Source: an uncultured bacterium (GTDB lineage Bacteria; Actinomycetota; Coriobacteriia; Coriobacteriales; Coriobacteriaceae). Taken from it: a DNA stretch of 60,810 nucleotides. Shown one piece after another: positions 50,295-57,854 of this stretch. Numbering within the stretch: position 1 is the first letter of the stretch; each line of letters starts with the position of its first letter. The DNA lies in assembly GCA_905214905.1 (NCBI GenBank), contig CAJMNK010000003.1, positions 1 to 60,810 on the forward strand, read 5' to 3'. A program made the translations under genes and the position numbers. A model generated the notes under the pieces. That model had not been told where the DNA came from. It saw only the letters and a list, made by a program, of their open reading frames with translations, and searched no databases.

Positions 50295-51041
50295 CTAGAC
50301 CGTGATGACGTTGTCCATCGACTGGTACTTGGCGGGCACCTCGCCTGCGGTAATAATCGTTGCATCGCGAAAGTCCGCGAACTTGACGGGCGCCACCATG
50401 CCAAATTTACTGGCGTCCGAGATTACGAAGCGTTTGGCCGTATGACGCATCGAGATACGCTTGACCTGCGCTTCCTCGATATCCGGCGTGGTGAGACCTT
50501 GCTCGGCGGCGATGCCATTGGAACCCCAAAAGCCGCAGTTGAAGTTATAGCGGTCCAGGGTTGCCAAGGCATCGGGACCGACGAGCGCCTCGGTCTCGGG
50601 CTTGAGCTCACCACCCAGCACAACGGCGCGCATACCGCGCAGGGCGAGATGCTGGGCATGGAGCACAGAATCGGTCACATAGGTGACGCCGTCGAGATGC
50701 GGAAGATGCTCGATGAGCTTGAGGGTCGTGGAGCCCGAATCGATATACACAAAGCTATCGGGCTCCACCAGGGCCGCGGCGCGGGCGCAGATGCGCTCCT
50801 TGTCATCGTTATGGAGATCACTGCGCTCGCTGATCGTCAGGTCGCGCGTCACGTGCGCGCGCTCCAGACTCGTCGCGCCTCCGTGCACCTTGGCGATACG
50901 GTGCGCGCGGTCGAGCGTTTGCAAGTCACGGCGAATGGTGGACGGTGTCACGCCCAGGGCCTCGGCAAGCTCCGGCACGGTAACCGAGCCGGTCTGCTGC
51001 ACCATCGACACGATCGCATTGAGCCTATCTTCCGCAAGCAT
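50295..51041 (-). CDS. DeoR-family transcriptional repressor
   Basis: Regulator of 248 residues. The N-terminal HTH_DeoR includes VTVPELAEALGVTPSTIRRDLQTLDRA; the C-terminal sugar-phosphate-binding DeoRC domain includes YIDSGSTTLKLIEHL and ALRGMRAVVLGG. GAGGAGG precedes the ATG. It follows the oxidoreductase by 3 bp, so the pair is one operon, probably autoregulated through the half-site cluster upstream. Confidence 0.92.
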   Translation of the reverse strand: MLAEDRLNAIVSMVQQTGSVTVPELAEALGVTPSTIRRDLQTLDRAHRIAKVHGGATSLERAHVTRDLTISERSDLHNDDKERICARAAALVEPDSFVYIDSGSTTLKLIEHLPHLDGVTYVTDSVLHAQHLALRGMRAVVLGGELKPETEALVGPDALATLDRYNFNCGFWGSNGIAAEQGLTTPDIEEAQVKRISMRHTAKRFVISDASKFGMVAPVKFADFRDATIITAGEVPAKYQSMDNVITV

Positions 51042-51044
51042 CGC

Positions 51045-52124
51045 TTACTCCTCCTCGGGGTACACGACTCCCCAATCGGCGCGGAGCTTGGTCATCAGCT
51101 CCATAACATCAGAAGCATAGCCCAGAAGTTCGCGCTTCGAATCATCGCCAGCAACGGCCTTCTCCAGGTCGGCCATCTCATAGCAAAGGGCGTAAGCCTC
51201 GGTGCCGGCGTTGACCTCCTCGCGGTGGCCATCCTCAGTCCACACGATGGTCGCGTGATCGGCACGCGGATACTCGTTGACCTCGATATAGCACTTATCG
51301 AAGCTGATGACCGAGCGCTTGGGCTGCTTGGAGTGGAGCGTAAGGCTCACGACGCCCAGCTGTTGCTCGGCATTACGGCAGACAATGCCACCCGCGACGT
51401 CAACGCCAGTCTCGCAGGTATTGCCCAGAGACACGACCTCGGCGGGTTGGCTGGCCATAAACAGGCGCATGACGGAGAGCGCATACACGCCAATATCGAG
51501 CATGGCACCGCCGGCAAGACTACGGTTGTAGAAGCGGTTAGTCAGGTCGCCGTACTCCTTATAGCTGCCAAAGTTGAGCTGGACGAAGTTCATGTGGCCA
51601 AAGTCACCCGCATCCATACGGCGGCGCAGCTCCTGATACAGCGGCATGTGGAGCACCGTGGTGGCATCCATAAGGACCACGTTGTGCTCGTCGGCAATGG
51701 CGCGGGCCTCGTCGAGCTCGGCGGAGTTGAGGGTAATGGCCTTCTCGCAGAGCACGTGCTTGCCGGCGGCCAGCGCGGCACGCAGATAGGTAATATGCGT
51801 GTTGTGCGGCGTGGTGATATAGACGGCGTCGATGTCCGGATCGGCGTAGAGGTCCTCGACCGTTTCATAGACCTTCTCGATGCCATACTGCTCAGCAAAA
51901 GCTTGAGCCTTGGACAGCGTGCGGTTGGCGACACCCGCAAGCTTGCGGCCGGCAAGAGCGAGAGATTGGGCCATCTGGTTGGCAATAACGCCGCAACCGA
52001 TCACAGCCCAACGGAGCTCGGGAGCCGTAAAGATGTCCTCAGGGAACGGCTTGTCCTGGACCGAAGCGAATGCTGCTTTGGCGGCTGCCGCGGCGTCGAG
52101 TGGAACCTGCTTGGAATCTGCCAT
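51045..52124 (-). CDS. Gfo/Idh/MocA-family oxidoreductase
   Basis: NAD(P)-dependent dehydrogenase of 359 residues. WAVIGCGVIANQMAQSL is the Rossmann dinucleotide motif. YITTPHNTHITYLRAALAAGKHVLCEKAITLN carries the conserved EK-P-like motif of the family. Substrate is probably a sugar or polyol derivative. The ATG of MADSKQVP has GGAGG 6 nt upstream. Precedes the DeoR gene. Confidence 0.9.
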   Translation of the reverse strand: MADSKQVPLDAAAAAKAAFASVQDKPFPEDIFTAPELRWAVIGCGVIANQMAQSLALAGRKLAGVANRTLSKAQAFAEQYGIEKVYETVEDLYADPDIDAVYITTPHNTHITYLRAALAAGKHVLCEKAITLNSAELDEARAIADEHNVVLMDATTVLHMPLYQELRRRMDAGDFGHMNFVQLNFGSYKEYGDLTNRFYNRSLAGGAMLDIGVYALSVMRLFMASQPAEVVSLGNTCETGVDVAGGIVCRNAEQQLGVVSLTLHSKQPKRSVISFDKCYIEVNEYPRADHATIVWTEDGHREEVNAGTEAYALCYEMADLEKAVAGDDSKRELLGYASDVMELMTKLRADWGVVYPEEE

Positions 52125-52169
52125 ATGTGCCTCCTGGGTCATGGAGCGTCTAACATTTCTGCCGTCTCT

Positions 52170-52310
52170 ATATTCGCACAAATTAGCGCGTATGTGCGTG
52201 CTTTTGCGTATATAACCGCCAAATGGTCAAAATACAGCCGCAGACGGCGCTTATACACGCATAGCCACGCAATCCTACGCACGTAAATACGCACAAATGC
52301 GCACTAATCA
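52170..52310. promoter_or_regulatory. cluster of GTGCGT/TACGCA half-sites upstream of the oxidoreductase
   Basis: The region contains repeated TGCGTA or TGTGCGT on one side and TACGCA or TACGCAC on the other, giving an overall imperfect inverted repeat of about 120 bp beginning ATTAGCGC and ending GCGCACTAAT. This fits multiple operator sites for the DeoR-type repressor. Confidence 0.6.
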
Positions 52311-52532
52311 TTACTCGGAGACGGGGAATTCTGCTTAGAACTCGAAAGACAGGATGATCCGCTTCGCCTCGTCGCTCATGGCGCACTGCAGCTCTAAGGA
52401 CCGTCCCAAACAGCCGACAGAAAAGGAACGTTCCAAACTGCAGACAGAAAAAGAACGTCCCCAGGCGCCGGCATTTCAAGAGCACTCATTTAAGTCTGTC
52501 CCCAATGAGTGGGAGTAATCAGAGACCCTTTG
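52311..52532. repeat. gene-free stretch with 27-bp direct repeat
   Basis: GGACCGTCCCAAACAGCC (52398) and GGAACGTTCCAAACTGCA (52425) begin two 27-bp units ending GACAGAAAA, with a third partial unit from 52452. No credible gene is present. Confidence 0.65.
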
Positions 52533-52569
52533 CGAGGGAGGCCGGACGTGGCCTTCCTCGTTTTTATTC
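52533..52569 (+). terminator. plus-strand terminator-like hairpin near the IS remnant
   Basis: CGAGGGAGGCC pairs with GGCCTTCCTCG (one G-U or mismatch) around GGACGT and is followed by TTTTTATT. No gene lies directly upstream; it may insulate the IS element. Confidence 0.6.
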
Positions 52570-52757
52570 ATGGACTTTAGTCCGTGCCGCGCGGCATAGA
52601 AAGCCACCCGCTCAGCGGGTGGAGGCCAATTTCCGCTACGCGACAAAAACCTTCCCCCTAGCATGAGGATTGTTCAGGTCATCATACTAGGGGGAAGGTG
52701 ATTGCTGTGGCCCAGAAAGCCAACAGCCTCGCGCACACGAAATGGCTGTGCAAGTAC
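52570..52757 (+). mobile_element. 5' remnant of an IS200-type element
   Basis: Two subterminal hairpins (GGAC-TTTA-GTCC; CCACCCGC-TCA-GCGGGTGG at 52604-52622) and a 13-bp inverted repeat ACCTTCCCCCTAG/CTAGGGGGAAGGT (52649-52699) lie before a tnpA start. In IS200 similar structures form the left end and the hairpin that hides the tnpA ribosome site. Only the beginning of tnpA remains. Confidence 0.75.
52707..52757 (+). pseudogene. tnpA: truncated IS200 transposase TnpA
   Basis: The sequence reads (GTG)AQKANSLAHTKWLCKY, the canonical IS200 TnpA N terminus, then loses similarity where HIVF is expected. About 17 of some 150 codons remain; the catalytic HUH motif and tyrosine are missing. Confidence 0.8.
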
Positions 52758-52984
52758 CTCATCGCACCGAGGCCAAGCTCATCGCCGCCATCGTCGAGAA
52801 GCACCCCGAGGTGCGCTTTGCCGCGAGCCGCACCTCGGCCCACGCCGACCTCTACGACCGCATGGAGCAGGCCCTGTGCGAGCGCGTGGCCAACGCGGTG
52901 GATGTCGTCCGCTCCAACATCAGCCCCGCGCTTCTTGTCCACACCGGTCCAAACCTCGTGGGTGTGGCGGTCCAGGGACTCTAG
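52758..52984 (+). pseudogene. gene fragment joined to the IS remnant, possibly DegV-like C terminus
   Basis: Frame shifted relative to tnpA, an open stretch of about 75 residues ends ISPALLVHTGPNLVGVAVQGL. The HTGPNLVG-type ending resembles the C-terminal lipid-binding domain of DegV-family proteins. No 5' end is present, so it looks like a 3' remnant left by the IS-linked deletion. An ATG inside the tnpA remnant is in frame, so a small protein could still be made. Confidence 0.45.
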
Positions 52985-53018
52985 TGGAGGCGGGGCGTCC
53001 TGCCCCAAAAACAAATGC

Positions 53019-53068
53019 AAAAGACGAGCACTTCTTGCCGCTCAATTGGCAAGAAGCGCTCGTCTTTT
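53019..53068. terminator. strong bidirectional terminator
   Basis: A 21-bp stem (AAAAGACGAGCACTTCTTGCC against GGCAAGAAGCGCTCGTCTTTT, one mismatch) with an 8-nt loop and U-tracts on both strands. It ends the sugar operon and the gene fragment. Confidence 0.92.
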
Positions 53069-53100
53069 CTTAACGCGTTGTATGGCGGAGAGAGCGCAAG

Positions 53101-53985
53101 TTACGCGAGCGCCCTTCTTGCCAGCTCGGCCGCGCCGAGGATTCCTTGGTCGCCGCCGCAGCCCGGGGCGCAGATGTAGCTCTCCATGTCCTTAAGCTCG
53201 GCGGTCTGGATGTAGCCACCCAGATATTCGAGGGTCTTCTTGCGGACGATGCCGTAGAGCTGCTCCTGGTGCATCACGCCGCCGCCGAGGACGATGCGGC
53301 GAGGCGAGTACATGAGCACGAGGTTCGCGCACATCTGCCCCAGATAATCCCCCTCGAGCGCCCACACCTCATCGTTGTCCGCGAGCTCGGCCGCGGGCTT
53401 TCCCCAGCGCGCGGCGATGGCGGGGCCGGAGGCGAGCCCCTCGAGACAGCTCGCGTGGCTCGGGCAGACGCAGCGTCCCTCCTCGGTGGGACGGGTCCTT
53501 ACCAGCATGTGACCGGCCTCGGGGTGCAGCATGCCGTGAAGGAGTCTGCCCGCGCACATGACGCCCGCGCCCACGCCGGTGCCGATGGTCACGTAGACGG
53601 CGTCCTCGAGCCCCTTGCAGCAGCCGAAGACCACTTCGCCGAGGCAGGCAACGTTCACGTCCGTGTCGTAGGCCACCGGAATCCCGAGGGCGTCGGCGAA
53701 CGCGGCGCGAAGACCATGGCCTCGCCACGCGAGCTTGGGCGTCTGGAGGATGGAGCCGTAGCGCTCGTCGTTGGGGTCGACGCAGGTCGGGCCGAAGGCG
53801 CCGATGCCCAACGCGTCCACATCGCGGGCGGTGAACCACTCGATCATCTGCGGGACGGTCTTGGCGGGCGTAAGCGTCGGGGTCTCCATACGGTCGAGGA
53901 CCTCGCCGTCGCCGGACACCACGGCACAGACCATCTTGGTCCCGCCGGCTTCGAGGGCGCCGAGCCTCATTTGCTTTTCGCTCAT
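53101..53985 (-). CDS. ROK-family sugar kinase (probable fructokinase)
   Basis: Kinase of 294 residues. LEAGGTKMVCAV is the phosphate-binding loop, TIGTGVGAGV the second glycine motif, and CVCPSHASCLEGLASG the ROK zinc motif. AFGPTCVDPND and YGSILQTPKLAW resemble ROK fructokinases. GGAGG precedes the ATG. Last gene of the PTS operon, after an internal hairpin; it would phosphorylate hexose released in the cytoplasm. Confidence 0.85.
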   Translation of the reverse strand: MSEKQMRLGALEAGGTKMVCAVVSGDGEVLDRMETPTLTPAKTVPQMIEWFTARDVDALGIGAFGPTCVDPNDERYGSILQTPKLAWRGHGLRAAFADALGIPVAYDTDVNVACLGEVVFGCCKGLEDAVYVTIGTGVGAGVMCAGRLLHGMLHPEAGHMLVRTRPTEEGRCVCPSHASCLEGLASGPAIAARWGKPAAELADNDEVWALEGDYLGQMCANLVLMYSPRRIVLGGGVMHQEQLYGIVRKKTLEYLGGYIQTAELKDMESYICAPGCGGDQGILGAAELARRALA

Positions 53986-54002
53986 GTGATCCTCCTTACA
54001 AA

Positions 54003-54037
54003 GGGACGCCCGCAGTCATGGTCAACCGCGGGCGCCC
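54003..54037 (-). other. hairpin between the GH172-like and ROK genes
   Basis: GGGCGCCCGC/GCGGGCGTCCC pair on the minus strand and TTTGT follows. A weak terminator or attenuator that could lower kinase expression. Confidence 0.5.
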
Positions 54038-54064
54038 ATAACGTTGGCTTGTTTCGAGGCGACC

Positions 54065-55189
54065 CTACCTGGGCACGCGGTCCTGCCTTGCGGCAAACGG
54101 GGCGAGCACGGCGTGCGGCTCGCTTTGGTACCAGTAGGCGACGGTGGAGATGTCGTCCTCGCGCTCGTAGAGCTTGATGTCGTCGTTGCCGAGGTCCTGG
54201 AACGTCACGCGCAGGTCCTCCTTGAACGAGATCGGGTCGGGAAGGTGCCACCTGTAGAGGCCGTGCCTGGGCAGCGCGTCGTCGTTAGTCGCGAGCATCG
54301 GATTCGGGTTCGGCTTGCCCGCGCTGAAGCGGTCGCGCGTGGCGTCGCGCGTCGAGCGGTACGGGTAGCCGGCGAACAGCGTGTTGAAGCACTGCGCCTC
54401 GGGCAGCGCGTGGGGCGGCCTGTCGAGAAAGGCCCAGGCACCGCCGAAGTAGTCCTCGGCTCCCGTCGAGGTGACCGTGGGGAACTCCTCGTCGCCGTCG
54501 AGGAAGAACTTCATCTCGCCCTCGCCCCACCAATAGCGCTCCAGGGCGCACAGGGCCATGTAGGTGCCGACGTAGTAGCCCTTGCCGCGCACGCCGTCGA
54601 GCACGGTGTAGTCGACGCCCCTGCGGGTGCTGCGCTCGCGGTTAAAGCGGGCGTGGAAGTACATGGCGTCGTCCGGCACGTCGGTGAGCGCGTAGTTGAA
54701 CGTGTAGAAGATGTACTTAATGAACCCGGGGTGCTCGCTCGTAAGCGTGACCTTGGCGTGCTTCCTGAAGGGCATCTCGAAGTAGCAGTTCATGCCGCCC
54801 GTCGGGTTCACGCAGATGGGCATCGAGTTGACGATGGCGCGCTCACCGAAGCCGTTGCAGAAGAAGTCGCCGACAGGGCACTCGACCGAGGGGGTCTCCT
54901 CGTCGTCCCAGTAGAAGCGCAGCACGAGGTCACGCATGACGAAGCTGCCGGCGGCGGTCTTGTCGGGGACGGTCATCCAGATGTGGCGGATGATGCCGGG
55001 GCCCTCGATGTCCGCGAGCGTGATGGTCTCGCCGGACTCAAGGGGCACGCAGCACGAGCCCTTGCGGCCGACGCCGAGGTGGCTGGCCGACATGGCGGCG
55101 CGGCCCTTCTCGCCCGTGATGTTCTCGGGGGTGATGGCGCGGCTTTCCTCACCGCCGTGCATCCACACGTCCTTAAGGAACTCTCTCAT
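54065..55189 (-). CDS. DUF2961 / glycoside hydrolase family 172-like protein
   Basis: Protein of 374 residues without signal peptide, so cytoplasmic. IEGPGIIRHIWMTVPD, GDFFCNGFGE, WWGEGEMKFFLDGDEEFPT and STGAEDYFGGAW are conserved DUF2961 stretches. Members of this family (GH172) act on alpha-D-fructofuranosyl, difructose-anhydride and D-arabinofuranosyl substrates. Acidic residues in GEGEM (Glu223/Glu225) and GAED (Glu245) are the likely catalytic pair. It follows EIIA by 12 bp, so its substrate is probably the sugar delivered by the PTS. Confidence 0.82.
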   Translation of the reverse strand: MREFLKDVWMHGGEESRAITPENITGEKGRAAMSASHLGVGRKGSCCVPLESGETITLADIEGPGIIRHIWMTVPDKTAAGSFVMRDLVLRFYWDDEETPSVECPVGDFFCNGFGERAIVNSMPICVNPTGGMNCYFEMPFRKHAKVTLTSEHPGFIKYIFYTFNYALTDVPDDAMYFHARFNRERSTRRGVDYTVLDGVRGKGYYVGTYMALCALERYWWGEGEMKFFLDGDEEFPTVTSTGAEDYFGGAWAFLDRPPHALPEAQCFNTLFAGYPYRSTRDATRDRFSAGKPNPNPMLATNDDALPRHGLYRWHLPDPISFKEDLRVTFQDLGNDDIKLYEREDDISTVAYWYQSEPHAVLAPFAARQDRVPR

Positions 55190-55201
55190 CGTCGACCTCC
55201 T

Positions 55202-55600
55202 CTATTCGTCGTCGTCGCACTCGGCGGAACTGGCACCGTTCACGTAGATGATCTGCTGGCGCGCCTCGTTGACGAGGGCGTCGAAGTCGAGTTTCTCGTC
55301 GGGGCGCGCGAGCGCGACCGTCATGGCGAGCGGGAGGTTGACACCCGCGATCACGTGGATCCGGTCGGAGGCGAAGCGGGAAAAGCGCTGGTTCACGCTG
55401 CCGCCGTACGCGTCGGTGAGGACGACGACCTCGTCAGTGCCCGAAAGAGCCGCCTCGACCGCCGCGTCGAGCCCCTCGCCGTTGTCGTTCACGTAGGCGC
55501 ACACGGCGTTGACGGCGTCGCCCTTACCCGTAAGGAACTCGAGGGTGTCCTTGAAGCCCTGGGCGAGAAGGGAATGGCTCGCCACAACTATCTTTCTCAT
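55202..55600 (-). CDS. PTS mannose/fructose/sorbose-family EIIA
   Basis: EIIA-Man domain protein of 132 residues. The phosphorylated histidine is His9 in VVASHSLLAQGF. It accepts phosphate from HPr and passes it to EIIB. TDAYGGSVNQRF is the conserved loop. Separate A and B proteins indicate a sorbose/Lev-like arrangement. Confidence 0.88.
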   Translation of the reverse strand: MRKIVVASHSLLAQGFKDTLEFLTGKGDAVNAVCAYVNDNGEGLDAAVEAALSGTDEVVVLTDAYGGSVNQRFSRFASDRIHVIAGVNLPLAMTVALARPDEKLDFDALVNEARQQIIYVNGASSAECDDDE

Positions 55601-55626
55601 TGATTCACCAATCTCTTGGGTCGAAG

Positions 55627-56460
55627 CTAGGCGAGGATGCCGGCGGCGGAGGCGACCATCGCGAGGACGATCACCACGAGGATGAGGGCCGTCATGCTCG
55701 CGTTCTTCTTGGTAAGAAGGTAATACGCGCTTCCCGTGATGGCGGCGGGGATCATGGCAGGCAGGATCTTGTCGAGCAGCGGCTGAATCTCCATCGCGAC
55801 GTCGCCGAAGCTGAAGCTAATCGGGCAGGTGACGCCGATGACCGAGGCGATGAGGCAGCCGACCACGGTGAGGCCGAGCACGGAGGCGGCGGCAGTGAGG
55901 TTGGGAAGCTTCTCGCTGAAGTCGGTGACGAGCTTCACGCCCTGCTTGTAGCCGAACTCGAGGGCGTGCATGCGGACCCAGAAGATGGCCAGGATGAGCG
56001 CGAACCAGATGCCGGCTCCCACGGGGTTGCCCTCGATGGCCATGTAGGCGGCGATGGAGCCCATGATGGTCGGGATCATGGTCATGAGCAGGGAGTCGCC
56101 GACGCCGGCGAGCGGTCCCATGGTGCCGATCTTCAGGTCTTGGACGGCGTCCGCCGCCGCTAGGCCGTCGCGCTCCTCCATGGCCACGCAGGCGCCAAGG
56201 ATGATGGCGGCGAGCCAAGGCTGGGTGTTGTAGTAGCGGAAGTGGTTGTTGAGCGCTTGCTTATAGTCCTCGTCGTTCGTGTAGATCTTCCTCAGGACCG
56301 GCGAGAGGGCGTAGGCGACTGAGGCGCCCTGCTGGGTCTGGTAGTTGAAGGTGCACACGCTCATGAGCCAGCGCCAGTTCGCGTTGCGCAGGTCCTTCTT
56401 GGTGACCTTGTAGCCGGAGGGCTTGCCCTCGGCGACGGCGGTGATGTTCTCGTTTTCCAT
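55627..56460 (-). CDS. PTS mannose/fructose/sorbose-family EIID
   Basis: Membrane EIID of 277 residues. FNYQTQQGASVAYALSPVL near the N terminus and GVGDSLLMTMIPTIMGSIA are family signatures. Forms the sugar channel with EIIC, whose stop codon is 2 bp away. Confidence 0.92.
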   Translation of the reverse strand: MENENITAVAEGKPSGYKVTKKDLRNANWRWLMSVCTFNYQTQQGASVAYALSPVLRKIYTNDEDYKQALNNHFRYYNTQPWLAAIILGACVAMEERDGLAAADAVQDLKIGTMGPLAGVGDSLLMTMIPTIMGSIAAYMAIEGNPVGAGIWFALILAIFWVRMHALEFGYKQGVKLVTDFSEKLPNLTAAASVLGLTVVGCLIASVIGVTCPISFSFGDVAMEIQPLLDKILPAMIPAAITGSAYYLLTKKNASMTALILVVIVLAMVASAAGILA

Positions 56461-56462
56461 GG

Positions 56463-57248
56463 TTACTCATCCTCTCCGATGAAGGCGTCTGCGGAAGCGT
56501 GGGCGGCGAGCTCGGTGTCCCTCTCGGCACGCTGGTAGAACGCAATCGCGAGGGCAACGCCGACGATGGCGGCGCCGATGATGGGCACGTTCAGGAAGGC
56601 CGAGAGGAAGAAGCCGGCGAGCAGGTACTGGAAGTACTTGGCGGTTGGCATGTAGCGGAGCAGCATGGCGATACCGACGGCCGGGAGCATCTTGCCGGCG
56701 AGGGTGAGGCCGGAGAGGAACCACTGGGGCATGACCTCGAGGAGCCAGTTGACGGCGGGCTGGCCGAGCGTCACGGAGACAAAGACGGGCAGGGCGGCGC
56801 ACAGGCCGAAGAGCGCGGGGCAGACCCACAGGATGGCGTTCATCTGATTGAACTTACCCTCGTTGCAGAACTTCTGGGACTTCTCGACGACAAAGCCGTT
56901 GAGGATCTTGGCGACGACGTCGAGCTGGATGCCGAGCATGCCGACCGGCAGGCCGATGGCGAGGCCCGTGTCGGAGCCCAGGGTCACGCCGTAGGCGGTG
57001 GCGATGATGGCCATCGTGCCGTAGTCGGGAATGGAGGAGCCGCCGAAGCCCGCGACGCCGAGCTGCATGAGCTGAATGGTGCCGCCGATGACAAGGCCGG
57101 TCTTCCAGTCGCCCATGACGACTCCGGTGATGAGGCCCCAGAAAACGGCGTAATTGACGAAGATCATCGGGATGCCGTAGTAGTCCACGTGCTTGATGAA
57201 GGCCAGCAGGGTCAAAAGGACGACCTGCAGGATAGTGAAGTTGACCAT
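56463..57248 (-). CDS. PTS mannose/fructose/sorbose-family EIIC
   Basis: Membrane EIIC of 261 residues with about seven hydrophobic segments (GLITGVVMGDWKTGLVIGGTIQLMQLG is cognate to the family signature). It carries the sugar-binding site. Starts 9 bp after eIIB; GGGGG-type ribosome site precedes the ATG. Confidence 0.92.
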   Translation of the reverse strand: MVNFTILQVVLLTLLAFIKHVDYYGIPMIFVNYAVFWGLITGVVMGDWKTGLVIGGTIQLMQLGVAGFGGSSIPDYGTMAIIATAYGVTLGSDTGLAIGLPVGMLGIQLDVVAKILNGFVVEKSQKFCNEGKFNQMNAILWVCPALFGLCAALPVFVSVTLGQPAVNWLLEVMPQWFLSGLTLAGKMLPAVGIAMLLRYMPTAKYFQYLLAGFFLSAFLNVPIIGAAIVGVALAIAFYQRAERDTELAAHASADAFIGEDE

Positions 57249-57257
57249 ATTTCCCCC

Positions 57258-57731
57258 TTAGATGAGGTCTGCGACGGAGACGGGCTTGTCGGCGGGCACG
57301 AACTGGGCCGTCACCTTGACGCCACGGGCGATGAGCGCCTTGTAGCTCTGGACGTTCTCGGCGGAGGCGTAGGCGCGCTGGGTGAGCTGGATGCCGTCCT
57401 CCTTGACGAGCGAGCCGCCGACGACCAGCGACGGGAGCTCGACGCCCGACTCGACCAGGCGAAGCATCGTCTCGGGCTCCTTGGCGATGACGAAGACCTT
57501 CTCGCGGTCGTACTTGCCCGCGGCGAAGTTCTTGAGCGCGGTCTGCTCGGAGATGATCGAAACGGCCATGCCCGCGGGGCGCGCCATCCTCATGGTGGAC
57601 TTCAGGACCTCGTCGCCGGCGACCTTGTCGTCGATGACCATGACTCGGGTCGCGCCCGACACCGGGGCCCACTGCGTCACGATGATGCCGTGAAGCAGGC
57701 GATTGTCGATTCGTGCCATAACAACACTCAT
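57258..57731 (-). CDS. PTS mannose/fructose/sorbose-family EIIB
   Basis: EIIB of 157 residues. The active-site histidine is His14 in RIDNRLLHGIIVTQW. It transfers phosphate from EIIA to the incoming sugar. I choose the ATG of MSVVMARIDNR, with AGGAG 6 nt upstream. First gene of the sugar operon. Confidence 0.92.
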   Translation of the reverse strand: MSVVMARIDNRLLHGIIVTQWAPVSGATRVMVIDDKVAGDEVLKSTMRMARPAGMAVSIISEQTALKNFAAGKYDREKVFVIAKEPETMLRLVESGVELPSLVVGGSLVKEDGIQLTQRAYASAENVQSYKALIARGVKVTAQFVPADKPVSVADLI

Positions 57732-57854
57732 GTTTGCTCCTATCAAATGAAGTTTTACGTTCGGTACTGCCTCGGCGCTATCCGGATTCGCGCCGGGCAA
57801 GGGGTTATCGGATTATTGAGGACGCGCGGTCAGCTTGCGGCGGCGCGGGGAAGG
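57732..57854 (-). promoter_or_regulatory. upstream region of the PTS operon
   Basis: I searched the minus strand for a sigma-54 element of the type TGGCAC-N5-TTGC and saw none. No clear sigma-70 promoter stands out either. A GGATAGCGCC/GGCGCGAATCC inverted repeat is present. Confidence 0.35.

Noticed and set aside
57732..57854. Sigma-54 promoter for the PTS operon
   Set aside because: No GG-N10-GC element of the -24/-12 type was found on the minus strand.
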